Shown here: piece by piece, positions 1-8,766 of the stretch | Numbering within the stretch: position 1 is the first letter of the stretch | Layout of the letters: each line of letters begins with the position of its first letter | NCBI GenBank assembly: GCA_041390865.1 | Contig: JAWKPC010000018.1 | Coordinates: 1-64,000 of the forward strand | DNA: 64,000 nt | DNA from: JAUIIK01 sp041390865 | Lineage (GTDB): Bacteria; Chloroflexota; Chloroflexia; Thermomicrobiales; CFX8 | Direction of reading: 5' to 3' | Made by a program: the position numbers and the translations under genes | The notes under the pieces: generated by a model | The model's input: only the letters and a program-made list of their open reading frames with translations | Databases searched by the model: none | Told to the model about the DNA's origin: nothing

Positions 1-555
1 GATGAAGAACGATGCTGCGCTGATTGCCAGCGCCAGGACGAAGTAGCCGTCCGTTGCCGAGCGGACGACCGCGACGGCGAGCAGGGCGCCGGCGATCCTC
101 CCGGCGAGCTGGGCGCTCCAGATCGCGCCCTGGGCTTGCGTCATCCGGTGCTCCTCGCCGCGCTCGGCGAGCAGTTCGTAGATCCAGGCTTCGGTCGCGC
201 CGGACCGCAGGGCGATCGCGATGCCGAGCATGGCGTAGCCCAGGAGAAAGACTGGATAGCTGTGGGCGAAGATCAGGATAACGATCCAGACGCCTTGCAG
301 CGCATAGCCGGCGAAGACCGTCCGCTTCACGCCAATACGATCGCCGAGCACGCCGGTCGGCACCTCGGCCATCAGGATCATCGCCGAGTTGAAGGCTTCG
401 AGGGCCAGAATCTGAAACAGTGACAGGCCGCGTCCGGTGTAGAACAACACGAGGATCGGCGAGTAGATCGTCAGGCTGAGCAGGAATGCGGCGATGTTGA
501 GCCGTGTCAGGGGATCGCCGAGGCGCGTTGGGTTGACCGCGCTTGCGCTGTCCAT
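1..555 (-). CDS. MFS transporter, N-terminal part (runs off left edge)
   Basis: The reverse strand is open from an ATG at 555 to the window edge, about 185 residues. The start has a good ribosome site (GGAGG seven bases upstream). The protein has alternating hydrophobic helices and the loop 2-3 signature G-D-R-I-G-V-K-R after an E-V-P-T-G-V-L helix, which is the hallmark of major facilitator superfamily carriers. It is an inner-membrane secondary transporter; the sequence E-A-W-I-Y-E-L-L in helix 5 is common in the drug/antiporter-like MFS groups, but substrate cannot be read from it. The C-terminal half lies outside the window. The upstream small gene is separated from it by its own terminator, so this gene should have its own promoter in 560-730. 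Confidence 0.85.
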   Translation of the reverse strand, partial: MDSASAVNPTRLGDPLTRLNIAAFLLSLTIYSPILVLFYTGRGLSLFQILALEAFNSAMILMAEVPTGVLGDRIGVKRTVFAGYALQGVWIVILIFAHSYPVFLLGYAMLGIAIALRSGATEAWIYELLAERGEEHRMTQAQGAIWSAQLAGRIAGALLAVAVVRSATDGYFVLALAISAASFFI

Positions 556-733
556 CCTGTTTCCTCCACGAATCCGTCCCGAATCCCGACGCCCCTACGA
601 CGGTAGGTTGCGGCGTTGGAATTCCGAATCGGAAGAACTTCGCATACCGTCAGGCGTCCAGTTGGTCCTGGAAGCCGAAGTGCTCGCCCTGATCGTGGGG
701 CTGCGCGTATTCTTGCGATACACGCAAGAAAAA

Positions 734-759
734 GACCTCCGGATTCGGAACCGGAGGTC
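734..759 (-). terminator. Rho-independent terminator of the small Cys protein gene
   Basis: Perfect 9-bp stem GACCTCCGG/CCGGAGGTC with an 8-base loop, followed on the reverse strand by TTTTTCTT. It lies 25 bases after the stop at 785. Confidence 0.85.
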
Positions 760-784
760 ATGCGGATCTATCTAGTCGAGGCTG

Positions 785-1009
785 CTAGGCGCTGGCGGCC
801 TGAGCCTGGTCTGCCGGAGTGAATCCGTCGCAGCCGCTGATGGCCGTCACCTGCAGGTGGAGCGGTGCGTGCCGCGGGTGGCCGCACTCGAGGACGTAAT
901 CTTCCGGGGCCTCGTGCTTGGTCCGAATCTGGATCAGCTGGGGCTCATCGGTCTTGTTCTCGCCGAAATGGGCGCAGAGCCCGCACTGTCCTGCTTTGAT
1001 GTCTGTCAT
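785..1009 (-). CDS. Small cysteine/histidine-rich conserved protein (74 aa)
   Basis: A 74-residue soluble protein with a strong ribosome site (AAGGAG, seven bases before ATG) and its own downstream terminator, so it is very likely a real single-gene transcript. It has C9-G-L-C12, then E-C43-G-H-P-R-H and S-G-C60-D-G-F. Two CxxC/CxH-like clusters suggest that it binds a metal ion such as zinc, with C9, C12, C43 and C60 as candidate ligands. No signal peptide or membrane segment is present. I recall similar short proteins with the Q-C-G-L-C-x-H-F-G start in planctomycetes and other environmental bacteria, annotated as hypothetical; no function is known to me. Confidence 0.75.
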   Translation of the reverse strand: MTDIKAGQCGLCAHFGENKTDEPQLIQIRTKHEAPEDYVLECGHPRHAPLHLQVTAISGCDGFTPADQAQAASA

Positions 1010-1262
1010 GTGTCATCTCCTTCATGAATTGGATATCGAGCATTCATATCTAGCGTATGCTATCTCGTCCATCATTGCAGCTTTCGTAAGTTGGGCGAAT
1101 CCCTATTCACGTTATCGGGAGTGTATCCGCGTCCAAATTCCGATTAGCGTGCTCGGAATTGCCTGGCTGTCAGGAGTGAACGCCCCAACCGTGCAGCACT
1201 CGGTTCCTGCCGGAGGACCGGCCGCGAGCATGGAGATCGGCACGGCAGGGAGGATTCGCGGC

Positions 1263-2297
1263 TCAGACGGAAAATCCAGCACGGGCGATGCTGCGGCGAG
1301 CGGTGGCGACGATCGGGCTGGCCGGGTTGCGTTCCAGCCCCCGGAGCAACGCCCGTGCTGCGATCAGACGGCTCCACGCCAGGATCATCTCCCGATGGGC
1401 TTCCGGTAGCGCCGTGACCTCGCCGTAGCCTTCGAGAAGCCAGCCGAACGTCGAGTAGGGCAATCGTTCCCGGTCGTGCATCAGGTGGTGCCCGAGGTCG
1501 TAGAGCCGGGGCATACCCCGTATCTCCCCGAAGTCGATGATTCCGGTGTAGCGGGCCTCGTCCGCGAAGATGTGAAGTCGTGTCAAAGTCTCCATGAGCG
1601 AGGACGGATCCGGTGTCGTCCGACACGATTTCGATTGCGTCGAGCAGCCGCTCTGCAGCGTGTCGCCGCTGAGGCCCGGTACGGCATCGTCCGGCAGTCG
1701 CTCGATAGCCTGCCGGTACTCGCGCTCGATCATCGACGCGAGATCTGGATGTTCCGCGTAAAGGCGGTCCTCGGTCTGGGATGCTTCACGGTCGATCCAG
1801 CCGTATCCCTGAACAGGAATCGCGTTGATTCTCGCCAGATCGCCACCGGCTGCCCGGACGATCTCGGCGGCGGTGTCGACGGGCGTGTCCGCGGCAATCG
1901 GCGTGCCGGCGATCTCGGTCGTCAGCATCGTCGAACGCTGGAAGACGGGATCTAACGGCTCGTACGCCAGGACCTCGGGGACGGAGCAGCCAAGCGATCC
2001 GGCGAGCTGGTGTGCCAGAACCTCCGGCGCAAAGGTGGAGCCTTCTTCGGGCAGAATACGCAAGTAGAATCGCTCGGTTCCACGCTGAAATCGGTAGACG
2101 ATCGTCGACGCGCCGTCGGCCACGCGCTCCCAGCTGACCGGCCGACCGGTGCCGAGGTATCGAGTTGCCAGCTCCCTGAGATACGTGTCGTCCGGATGCA
2201 CTCGACTCCAATTCTGGATGGTGCCTGACTCAAGATCTTCACAGAAACGATAGCAAGCCGCTGGTCGACCAATGTGGCGAGGAAGATACCGGTACAT
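1263..2297 (-). pseudogene. Aminoglycoside phosphotransferase-like kinase, frameshifted over the catalytic loop
   Basis: The protein has the APH/choline-kinase fold: nucleotide-binding lobe with S-T-I-V-Y-R-F and F-Y-L-R-I-L, and the metal-binding motif G-I-I-D-F-G-E-I-R-G near the C-terminus. The expected catalytic loop is missing from this frame between about 1657 and 1577. In the neighbouring frame the same bases encode R-L-L-D-A-I-E-I-V and L-A-H-G-D-F-D-T-T, exactly the missing loop (HGDFD at 1582-1596). Two compensating one-base changes, near 1657 and near 1576, restore the full domain. The gene is therefore either inactivated over about 27 codons or the sequence has two indel errors. 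Start is uncertain: ATG 2297 directly follows a hairpin and has no clear ribosome site; an internal GTG near 2200 is possible. Confidence 0.75.
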
Positions 2298-2300
2298 GAA

Positions 2301-2338
2301 CGCCTGCCCCTGGCGGAGGTAGTTTCCAGGGGCAGGCG
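2301..2338 (-). terminator. Strong 13-bp hairpin between two reverse-strand genes
   Basis: Perfect inverted repeat CGCCTGCCCCTGG / CCAGGGGCAGGCG with a 12-base loop, 38 bases after the stop of the 86-residue gene. There is no T run after it, so termination is inferred from position and stem strength only. Confidence 0.5.
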
Positions 2339-2376
2339 TTGCTGGAAGCCCGGAGATCGGACTCAACGCGCGGGCA

Positions 2377-2637
2377 TTACTGCCATTCGTACTCGAGATA
2401 CGAGTCCGGCAAGGCGAAGTAGTCGTCCTCAGAAAGCGTTCCAGTCCAGTCGTCGGATTGCAGTCCGTCCGTCGAGCCGTCATCGGTTCCGATGCAGTCT
2501 CGTTCGCTGTTGGCAGGTACCACATTCGTCGGATTTGCAGCGGCGACGGTTACCCATCTGCCGCTCAACTCTGTGACCGCCGGAGGGCTGGCATGTGACG
2601 GACGGGACGTCGTTCGGGGTACAAGTGTCGTTACCAT
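2377..2637 (-). CDS. Hypothetical acidic small protein (86 aa)
   Basis: The reading frame starts at an ATG with a reasonable ribosome site (GGAGA, about seven bases upstream) and is followed by a hairpin terminator, which supports it as a gene. The first half is Pro/Thr/Ala-rich with basic residues; the second half is strongly acidic and aromatic, ending in L-P-D-S-Y-L-E-Y-E-W-Q. There is one cysteine (D-C-I-G) and no signal peptide or membrane helix. I do not recognise the family. The asymmetric layout, with a polar leader followed by an acidic aromatic tail, resembles small secreted or modified peptides, but nothing nearby looks like a modifying enzyme. Confidence 0.4.
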   Translation of the reverse strand: MVTTLVPRTTSRPSHASPPAVTELSGRWVTVAAANPTNVVPANSERDCIGTDDGSTDGLQSDDWTGTLSEDDYFALPDSYLEYEWQ

Positions 2638-2694
2638 TGGTCTTCTCCAGTCGCCTGTCGAACCCCCGGGGCGCGAGCCCGGGATCTGGTCAGG

Positions 2695-3120
2695 CTATAC
2701 GGCGGCCTCGGCCGGTTGAAAGCTGATGGTCCTGGTGCCCCAGGGCTGGAGCGGGTATTCGAAGGTTGAAACGACGTTCGAATCTGGGAAGATTCCGAGA
2801 CAGCGCAGTGGTTCTTCGCCGACGCTCTTGAAGGCGTGCGGCACCATGCTCGGGACGAACGCCACGCTGCCGGCGGAGAGGTCAGCGACCTCGTCGCCGA
2901 TCGTTGCCCGGGCCGTGCCGGAAAGTATGACGAGGAGTTCGTCCGGGCTGTCGGTGTGGAGTCCCAGTTCATTGCCGGGCTCGATTTCGAAGTAGACCAT
3001 CCCGGTGGACTCGGTACCCGGCACGCCCACCAACGGGAAACCTCCCTGCCCACGGGCTTGTGGCACCTCGTCGTGCCAGAACTCTCCAAGCTCGAGTTCG
3101 TGCAGCTTCATCGCGATCAT
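2695..3120 (-). CDS. Cupin-fold protein
   Basis: A 141-residue single-domain cupin. The first ATG has an AGGAGG ribosome site eight bases upstream and is preferred to the ATG three codons later. The double-stranded beta-helix motifs are visible: G-L-H-T-D-S-P-D-E-L-L-V-I-L-S-G (motif 1, with H and E as metal ligands) and F-V-P-S-M-V-P-H-A-F-K (motif 2, with H). Such proteins bind a divalent metal and act as small dioxygenases, isomerases or ligand sensors in the cytoplasm. It stands alone between a small gene and the LAL regulator. The exact substrate is not readable. Confidence 0.85.
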   Translation of the reverse strand: MIAMKLHELELGEFWHDEVPQARGQGGFPLVGVPGTESTGMVYFEIEPGNELGLHTDSPDELLVILSGTARATIGDEVADLSAGSVAFVPSMVPHAFKSVGEEPLRCLGIFPDSNVVSTFEYPLQPWGTRTISFQPAEAAV

Positions 3121-3301
3121 TGCTTGCCTCCTTTGGCATGCGCCGTCCGGCGCGTTCCGGCCCGGCTGCGTTTGTTCAAGCGCCTGGTCGTCCCAGGTCG
3201 CTTTCCATCCTAGGGAGGCGCTGGAGTGACCGCATCGCAGAGGCTACGTATTCCTCACAGATCCATTCGATACGTAGATTCTTCTGCGGGCGTTCGGCCC
3301 G

Positions 3302-6289
3302 CTATTCGATGAGATCGTTCTCGACGGCGATGCGGGTGGCGAGGACGCGCGAGTTGACGCCGAGCTTGTTGAAGATCGAGGTCAGGTGGGTCGTGACGGT
3401 GCGGTAGCTGATTGAGAGTTGGGCGGCGACTTCTGCATCGGTCATGCCGGCCGCGACAAGCTGGAGCACCTCTCGTTCACGTCGACTCAACCCGAACATC
3501 GTTTCGCCTTCAGCCACAGTTGAAGCGGTCATATCTCTGATCCGGTCAGCATAGACAAGAGCCGGGGTAGCTCCGAGGTTTTCCAGCGTCGTCCGGCCCG
3601 ATTCGAGGGCAGCCAGAGCCTCATCTGTCTGGCCGAGCGCTGCGCAGAGTTCCGCAATCCCGAGTTCGGTGAGCGCGATCTCGTACCGGGCGGCGCACGC
3701 CCGGGCTAGCTGGAGGGCGGACTCGAAATGGGAGCGGGCCGCGTCGTGATGCTGTTGCCGGAGTGCCAGCTCTCCGAGTAGCCGCTGGATTGCGGACTGC
3801 AACAGCGGTTGGCTCGGGCTGCCGGCCAGATCGTCGGCTTGCATTGCCTGGTCGATCGCTTGTTCCAGTTCTCCGTCATGGGCGGAGATGCGCGCATGCC
3901 AGATCCTGGCAGTTGCCTGCCACCGGGTCGTGTTGCTCCAGGCCAGCCAACACTCGAGCGTCGCGAGCCATGCTCTGGCCAAGCCAACGGCATCTTGCCT
4001 GAGTGCTAGCTCGATCGCGACCTGAATCAGTGCGACGGCCGAGACGAAAGAGGTGTCACCCGGTTGCGTCTCCGGACCAGCCGGGAGCACCGCGCGTACG
4101 TGCCGCCAGGCTTCGTCGTCATTCCCCTGATTGCAGGCAAGCCGGCCCAGCTGTGATACGGCGCCGAGGCGCACCGACTCGATCGATGCGCCTCGTTCGG
4201 CTACTCGCATGAGAACCTTGCGGGCTTCCGGCCACTCGCCTTCGACGATCAGCTGTTCCACGGAGGCGAGTCCGGCTGAATATTGCGCTGACAATGCTCC
4301 CATCGCTTTTTCAGAGGCCTCTTCGGCCTGACGGGCCAGGGCGCGCCGTTCGTCCAGATGGTTTGTGCGGAAAGGAACAACGATCTCATCAAGCATCGCC
4401 CGGCGGCTGGCGCTGATCAGCAGGTGGTGGTCGATGCGTTCGAAGCATTCGATAGCTCGCGAGAAAGCCGATCCAGCTTTCTCCGGCCTGCCCATGGCCG
4501 CGTGAATACGCCCGAGGGCGTACCAGGAGTCTCCTTCGGATGAGATGTGCTGGGCGCTCGGGGAGGCCAGTTGCTCGATCTGGGCCAGGTATTCGGTGCC
4601 GAGTTTCCAGGCTTCATCGTACCGGCCTGGCTCGACGAGCCACTGGACCAGTGTTCCTCGGCGAGGATTGATCCGGCGCTGGCTTTCCGCTGGCCTGTAT
4701 GCAGTCGCGCCGGGAGCTGAGCCTGGCAAAACGTCGCTGACCCAGGCGGAGACGGTCTCTTCTTCCGGGTCGCCGGACAGTTGATCCAGCAACGCGTCTC
4801 CGGAGATCATCCGTGCCAGGCCACGGTCGAACTCGCCGCCGAGCACTTCGGTATGTCCGAGATCGAAGCGCGCGTAGGCCGTCAGCGTCGAGTCGCGGGA
4901 CCAGACGCCCAGCTGTTCGGCCCGGCGCAGCCTGTCGATGGCTGCCGGAGGGTCCGAGTGACGGAGGAGCCGGCCGATACGGTAGTGCAGCCAGCCGATC
5001 TCCAATGCCGGCAGGTCGTCGGCCATCAACTGCTCGATGGCGATGAGCCGTTCGGCTGCCGCACGCCAGGCATAGGCCCTTCGGGCACGATCGGCAGCCC
5101 GGTTTAGCCATTCCACCGCACGTCTGTCCGAAGCGGCCTGGAAGTGCCAGGCCACAACATCGGGGTCTGGCCGGGCAGACGCCTCCAGCGCCTCGGCGAT
5201 CCGGCGGTGGAGTTCGGCCCTCCGGGGAGGCAGCGTTGTCTCGTATAGCGCTTCGCGAAAGAGCGGATGCGAAAAGCGAAGGGACTGACCGTCCGGCAGC
5301 GCCGCCACCAGGCCGGCCCCCGCCGCCCGTTCGAGCGTGTTCAACAGCTCGGCTTTGGACATCTCGGAGATGTCGCCCCACAGTTCGAGTGGAACCTCGT
5401 GACCGATGACGGCGGCGATCGCAAGCCTACTGGCGATCTCATCCGGTAGTCGCGCCAGCCGCTCCTGGATCAGATGCCGCAAAAACGTCGGAACAGGAAG
5501 CGATTCAATATCGTCGATGATCCAGTCGTCGACATCCGGTCGAAGATGACGGCTGGATTCCAGATCCCGCAGGAGTTCGAGCGTGAACAGCGGGTTGCCC
5601 TCCGCTCGCCCGTAGAGGTAGCTGACGAGCCGGTCCCGGTGCTGGCCGTCAAGACCGTATCGTGCGATCACCATCTCCCGGACAGAGCTCTGGTCCAACG
5701 GGCTCAGGTCGAGCTGGTTGGCGCGGGCTTCCCGTACGAGGTGTGGCCGCAGGCGGGCCAGCCAGCTATCGCGCTCGATCTCATCGCCTCGATAGGTCCC
5801 GACCAGCAACGCCGGACGTGTCGCCAGGGACCGGGCGATGGCACGCAGGAGATCGAGGCTCTCGCGGTCGGCCCAGTGGAGATCCTCGAGCAAGATGAGT
5901 AGCGGACGATCGGCTGACAGGTCCATAAAGTACGCGACTGCCGCGTCGAAGAGTTCGGCCTGGCTGCCCGCCATGTTCGAGCTTCCGGCCGCTGTCAGGA
6001 ACGCCGGCGGTTCCGGATCCCTGACGCTCGAGACGACTTCGATCCAGAGCGCGTATGGCCGTGGAGTCGTCAAATCGTAGGCGCCGCCGTTGAGGATCAG
6101 AATCTCGTGCCTCTGAGCGAAGGAAGCAATCGCATCCAGCAGCGCTGACTTGCCGATGCCGGCTTCGCCGCTGATGAGTGCCAACGATCCGGCGCCGTCG
6201 AGCGCAGCTTCGAGCTGATTCGCGAGCCACTCTAGCTCGCGCTCGCGCCCGGAGAGCAAGGTCGAGCCGGCGTTCTTCAGCCCGGGCAT
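3302..6289 (-). CDS. LAL-type transcriptional regulator: AAA ATPase, TPR-like repeats, LuxR HTH
   Basis: A 995-residue large ATP-binding LuxR-family (LAL/MalT-like) regulator. Walker A is G-E-A-G-I-G-K-S at residues 41-48; Walker B is L-L-I-L-L-E-D-L-H-W-A-D near 130. The middle, about 380-880, is Ala/Leu/Arg-rich helical repeat typical of the TPR-like sensor region. The C-terminal 65 residues are a LuxR helix-turn-helix with L-S-R-R-E-R-E-V-L-Q-L-V-A-A-G and S-Y-R-T-V-T-T-H-L. These proteins bind an inducer and ATP, oligomerise and activate transcription. Start: ATG with GAGG seven bases upstream. It begins about 60 bases after the LutBA-fusion gene on the same strand, so it may be co-transcribed with, or control, lactate utilisation; that link is inference. 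Confidence 0.92.
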   Translation of the reverse strand: MPGLKNAGSTLLSGRERELEWLANQLEAALDGAGSLALISGEAGIGKSALLDAIASFAQRHEILILNGGAYDLTTPRPYALWIEVVSSVRDPEPPAFLTAAGSSNMAGSQAELFDAAVAYFMDLSADRPLLILLEDLHWADRESLDLLRAIARSLATRPALLVGTYRGDEIERDSWLARLRPHLVREARANQLDLSPLDQSSVREMVIARYGLDGQHRDRLVSYLYGRAEGNPLFTLELLRDLESSRHLRPDVDDWIIDDIESLPVPTFLRHLIQERLARLPDEIASRLAIAAVIGHEVPLELWGDISEMSKAELLNTLERAAGAGLVAALPDGQSLRFSHPLFREALYETTLPPRRAELHRRIAEALEASARPDPDVVAWHFQAASDRRAVEWLNRAADRARRAYAWRAAAERLIAIEQLMADDLPALEIGWLHYRIGRLLRHSDPPAAIDRLRRAEQLGVWSRDSTLTAYARFDLGHTEVLGGEFDRGLARMISGDALLDQLSGDPEEETVSAWVSDVLPGSAPGATAYRPAESQRRINPRRGTLVQWLVEPGRYDEAWKLGTEYLAQIEQLASPSAQHISSEGDSWYALGRIHAAMGRPEKAGSAFSRAIECFERIDHHLLISASRRAMLDEIVVPFRTNHLDERRALARQAEEASEKAMGALSAQYSAGLASVEQLIVEGEWPEARKVLMRVAERGASIESVRLGAVSQLGRLACNQGNDDEAWRHVRAVLPAGPETQPGDTSFVSAVALIQVAIELALRQDAVGLARAWLATLECWLAWSNTTRWQATARIWHARISAHDGELEQAIDQAMQADDLAGSPSQPLLQSAIQRLLGELALRQQHHDAARSHFESALQLARACAARYEIALTELGIAELCAALGQTDEALAALESGRTTLENLGATPALVYADRIRDMTASTVAEGETMFGLSRREREVLQLVAAGMTDAEVAAQLSISYRTVTTHLTSIFNKLGVNSRVLATRIAVENDLIE

Positions 6290-6350
6290 GCTCGAGCCTC
6301 ATTCAGTGTCGTTCGGGCGGCGTTTTCCGCAGCCTCGACGGTATCTGATC

Positions 6351-8576
6351 TCAGGCCGGCAGACATGCTGACACGAGTTCCGAGATATGCAGGACTCTGA
6401 TCGAGCTATCCCGGGCGCTGAGTCCGCCGCGGATCTGGAGCAGGCAGCCGGGGTTGTCGGCGACGAGGGCGTGAGCTCCGGTCTGCTCGGCATTCGCTAG
6501 CTTCTTCTGGAGAATCGCCGACGACACCTTGGGATAGTCGACCGAGAACGATCCGCCGAAGCCGCAGCATACCGACGAATCGGCCATCTCTCGCAGTTCG
6601 ATGCCGAGCACCTCGGTGATCAGCTTGCGGGCGGATTCGCCGAGCCCGAGCGCGTTATGGGACTGGCAGGCATCGTGGTAGGTGACGCTGCTGATGGAAC
6701 GTCGCCGGGTCGTCTGGAAGTCATCTCCGGAAATCTGGGCGACATCGATCAGGAAGCGGGTGAATTCGATCAGCCGGGAGGCCTGCTTCTCGACCCGATC
6801 GAGCCATTCCGGATCATTCCGGAAGAGATGCCGGTAGTCGTCGGTCATCGCCGCCAGGCAGCTGGTCGTGTTGGTCACGATCCACTCGGCGTCAACGTTT
6901 TCGAGCATCCGGATCGTTTGCTCGGCCATCTTCCGTCCGTGATTTCGATCCCCGATATTGAGCCCAACGAGCCCGCAGCAGTGCTGTTCCTGAGGAAACT
7001 CGACCTCACAGCCGCAGGCTGCCAGCACTTTCAGCGCCGCTTCGCCCATCTCCGGGGCGAGCCGGTCGATGACGCAGCCCGGGAAGTAGGCGACGCGCAT
7101 GCCGGCGGCTTTGCTCGATCCCAGCGTCCAGGCAGTCTGCAGCTTCCCTGGCGCGGAGACCCGATCCCGGAGCGGAGTCGTGGTCGGCGCGTGAAGATAT
7201 CGGTTTTCGGTGAGTGCGTCGCTGGCGAAGGGGATATTGCGGATGACGCGGTTGTCATCCGAGATGAGCCCGGCCGCACGCGAGGCCAGTCCGGCCCAGC
7301 GCTGTCCGCTGCTCGGCTCGCTCCAGCGGGAGATCCCCATTTCCTTCAGTCGCGGCAGGCCATACTGTTCGGCGACCCGTTCGCGGACGTTGAGGATCAG
7401 ACGCGGTATCGGGATCTCGGCCGGGCAGACCATCTCGCAGGCGTTGCAGGAGACGCAGAGACTCTGAGGGCCGGCCGCGTTCTCGAGCCCGTGGTGCATT
7501 GCGGTCATGATCAGACCGATCGGGCCGGAATAGATGTGGCCGAAGAGGTGGCCGCCGACGACCTGGTAGGGAGGGCAGACGTTCGAGCATGCGCCGCAGC
7601 GGATGCACTGGAGCGCCTCGCGGTAGGCGGGATCCTCTCTCGATTCCCAGCGCCCGTTGTCGAGCAGGACGATGTGCACCTCGCCGGGACCGTGGACGCC
7701 GGTCGCCAGGGTCAATTCGATATCGGCCGTCCGGCTCGGGCCGGTGATGTAGCTGACGTAGCTGGTGATCTTCTGGCCGGTGCCGGAGCGCGGCAGCGCC
7801 TTCAGGATGTCGGTCGCATCGTCGAGATTCCGGACGATCTTCTCGACCCCGAGGATCGCGATATGGACCGGCGGCAGGGTCGTTACCAGCCGGCCATTGC
7901 CCTCGTTCTCGACGATGACCAGCGTCCCGGTGTCGGCGATGCCGATGTTCGCCCCGCTGATGCCGATGTCGGCGTTGACGAAGTCGTCGCGGAGCAGTTT
8001 CCGGGCGACCCGGACGAGCGGCTCGACCTCGGCGGGCAGTTCCTCGTGGGCGGCGTTCGAAAGCAGCTCGGCGACCTGCTCGCGGGTGACGTGGATCGCC
8101 GGAGCGATCAGATGCGACGGCGTGTCTCCGGCCAGCTGGATGATGTACTCGCCGAGATCGGTCTCGACGACCCGGATGCCGGCTTCTTCGATGGCGTGGT
8201 TCAGATGGATCTCCTCGGTCACCATCGACTTGCTCTTGACGATGAGCTCGGCCTGCCGGGCCCGGGCGATGTTCAGGATGATCTGGCAGGCCTCTTCGGG
8301 CGTTCTGGCGGTATGGACCTGGGATCCGACAGCTTCGGCTTCCCGGGTAAATTGCTGGACGAGATCCGGCAGGTTGTCGAGTGCCTGCTGCTTGAGATTC
8401 CGGATCTTCCGGCGCTTGCCGGGGAAGTCCTCGCCCTCGAAGGCTGCCGCACGCCGGCGGCCAAACTCCGGTAAGGCCCGGTCGAGAGCCGTCGCCAGCT
8501 GCTCGTCGGCAACCGCTGCATCGACGCGTTGCTTGAAGGCCTTCATATTCGGTTTCTGAGTTGCTGCCGTCGCCAT
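6351..8576 (-). CDS. LutB-LutA fusion, iron-sulfur L-lactate utilisation protein
   Basis: A 741-residue fusion of two proteins that are normally separate. Residues 1-470 match LutB/LldF: an LUD domain (V-K-S-K-S-M-V-T-E-E-I and I-A-D-T-G-T-L-V), then two ferredoxin-like clusters C-I-R-C-G-A-C-S-N-V-C-P (324-335) and C-V-S-C-N-A-C-E-M-V-C-P (374-385). Residues about 490-741 match LutA/GlcF: two CCG domains with F-P-G-C, H-C-C-G-L-V-G, Y-H-D-A-C and V-C-C-G-F-G-G-S-F. The LutABC complex oxidises L-lactate to pyruvate in the cytoplasm with electrons entering the respiratory chain. LutC is not nearby. The order is B then A, which could ease electron transfer between clusters. Stop lies 61 bases before the LAL regulator. 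Confidence 0.9.
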   Translation of the reverse strand: MATAATQKPNMKAFKQRVDAAVADEQLATALDRALPEFGRRRAAAFEGEDFPGKRRKIRNLKQQALDNLPDLVQQFTREAEAVGSQVHTARTPEEACQIILNIARARQAELIVKSKSMVTEEIHLNHAIEEAGIRVVETDLGEYIIQLAGDTPSHLIAPAIHVTREQVAELLSNAAHEELPAEVEPLVRVARKLLRDDFVNADIGISGANIGIADTGTLVIVENEGNGRLVTTLPPVHIAILGVEKIVRNLDDATDILKALPRSGTGQKITSYVSYITGPSRTADIELTLATGVHGPGEVHIVLLDNGRWESREDPAYREALQCIRCGACSNVCPPYQVVGGHLFGHIYSGPIGLIMTAMHHGLENAAGPQSLCVSCNACEMVCPAEIPIPRLILNVRERVAEQYGLPRLKEMGISRWSEPSSGQRWAGLASRAAGLISDDNRVIRNIPFASDALTENRYLHAPTTTPLRDRVSAPGKLQTAWTLGSSKAAGMRVAYFPGCVIDRLAPEMGEAALKVLAACGCEVEFPQEQHCCGLVGLNIGDRNHGRKMAEQTIRMLENVDAEWIVTNTTSCLAAMTDDYRHLFRNDPEWLDRVEKQASRLIEFTRFLIDVAQISGDDFQTTRRRSISSVTYHDACQSHNALGLGESARKLITEVLGIELREMADSSVCCGFGGSFSVDYPKVSSAILQKKLANAEQTGAHALVADNPGCLLQIRGGLSARDSSIRVLHISELVSACLPA

Positions 8577-8675
8577 TTCTGCCTCATCTAGTCTCTAGCT
8601 CTTGTGCTGGCATCCTACCACCGGGAGCCGGACGGAACGGGGAATCGAGGCGGTCCCGCGCTGCGGACAACAAAC

Positions 8676-8703
8676 GACCGGGGAGCTGCACGGCTCCCCG
8701 GTC
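8676..8703 (-). terminator. Rho-independent terminator of the collagen-like protein gene
   Basis: Perfect 11-bp stem GACCGGGGAGC / GCTCCCCGGTC with a 6-base loop, followed on the reverse strand by GTTTGTTG. It lies 64 bases after the stop at 8767 and before the lut fusion. Confidence 0.75.
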
Positions 8704-8766
8704 TCAGATAGTGCTCAACGCGAGCTGGTGGCTTACGGCAGGAGAATGCGGCGTCTTGCGGATGCG

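Noticed and set aside
6657..8474. 605-residue plus-strand reading frame
   Set aside because: Antisense to the LutB-LutA fusion; product is Asp/Gly/Arg-rich without any domain.
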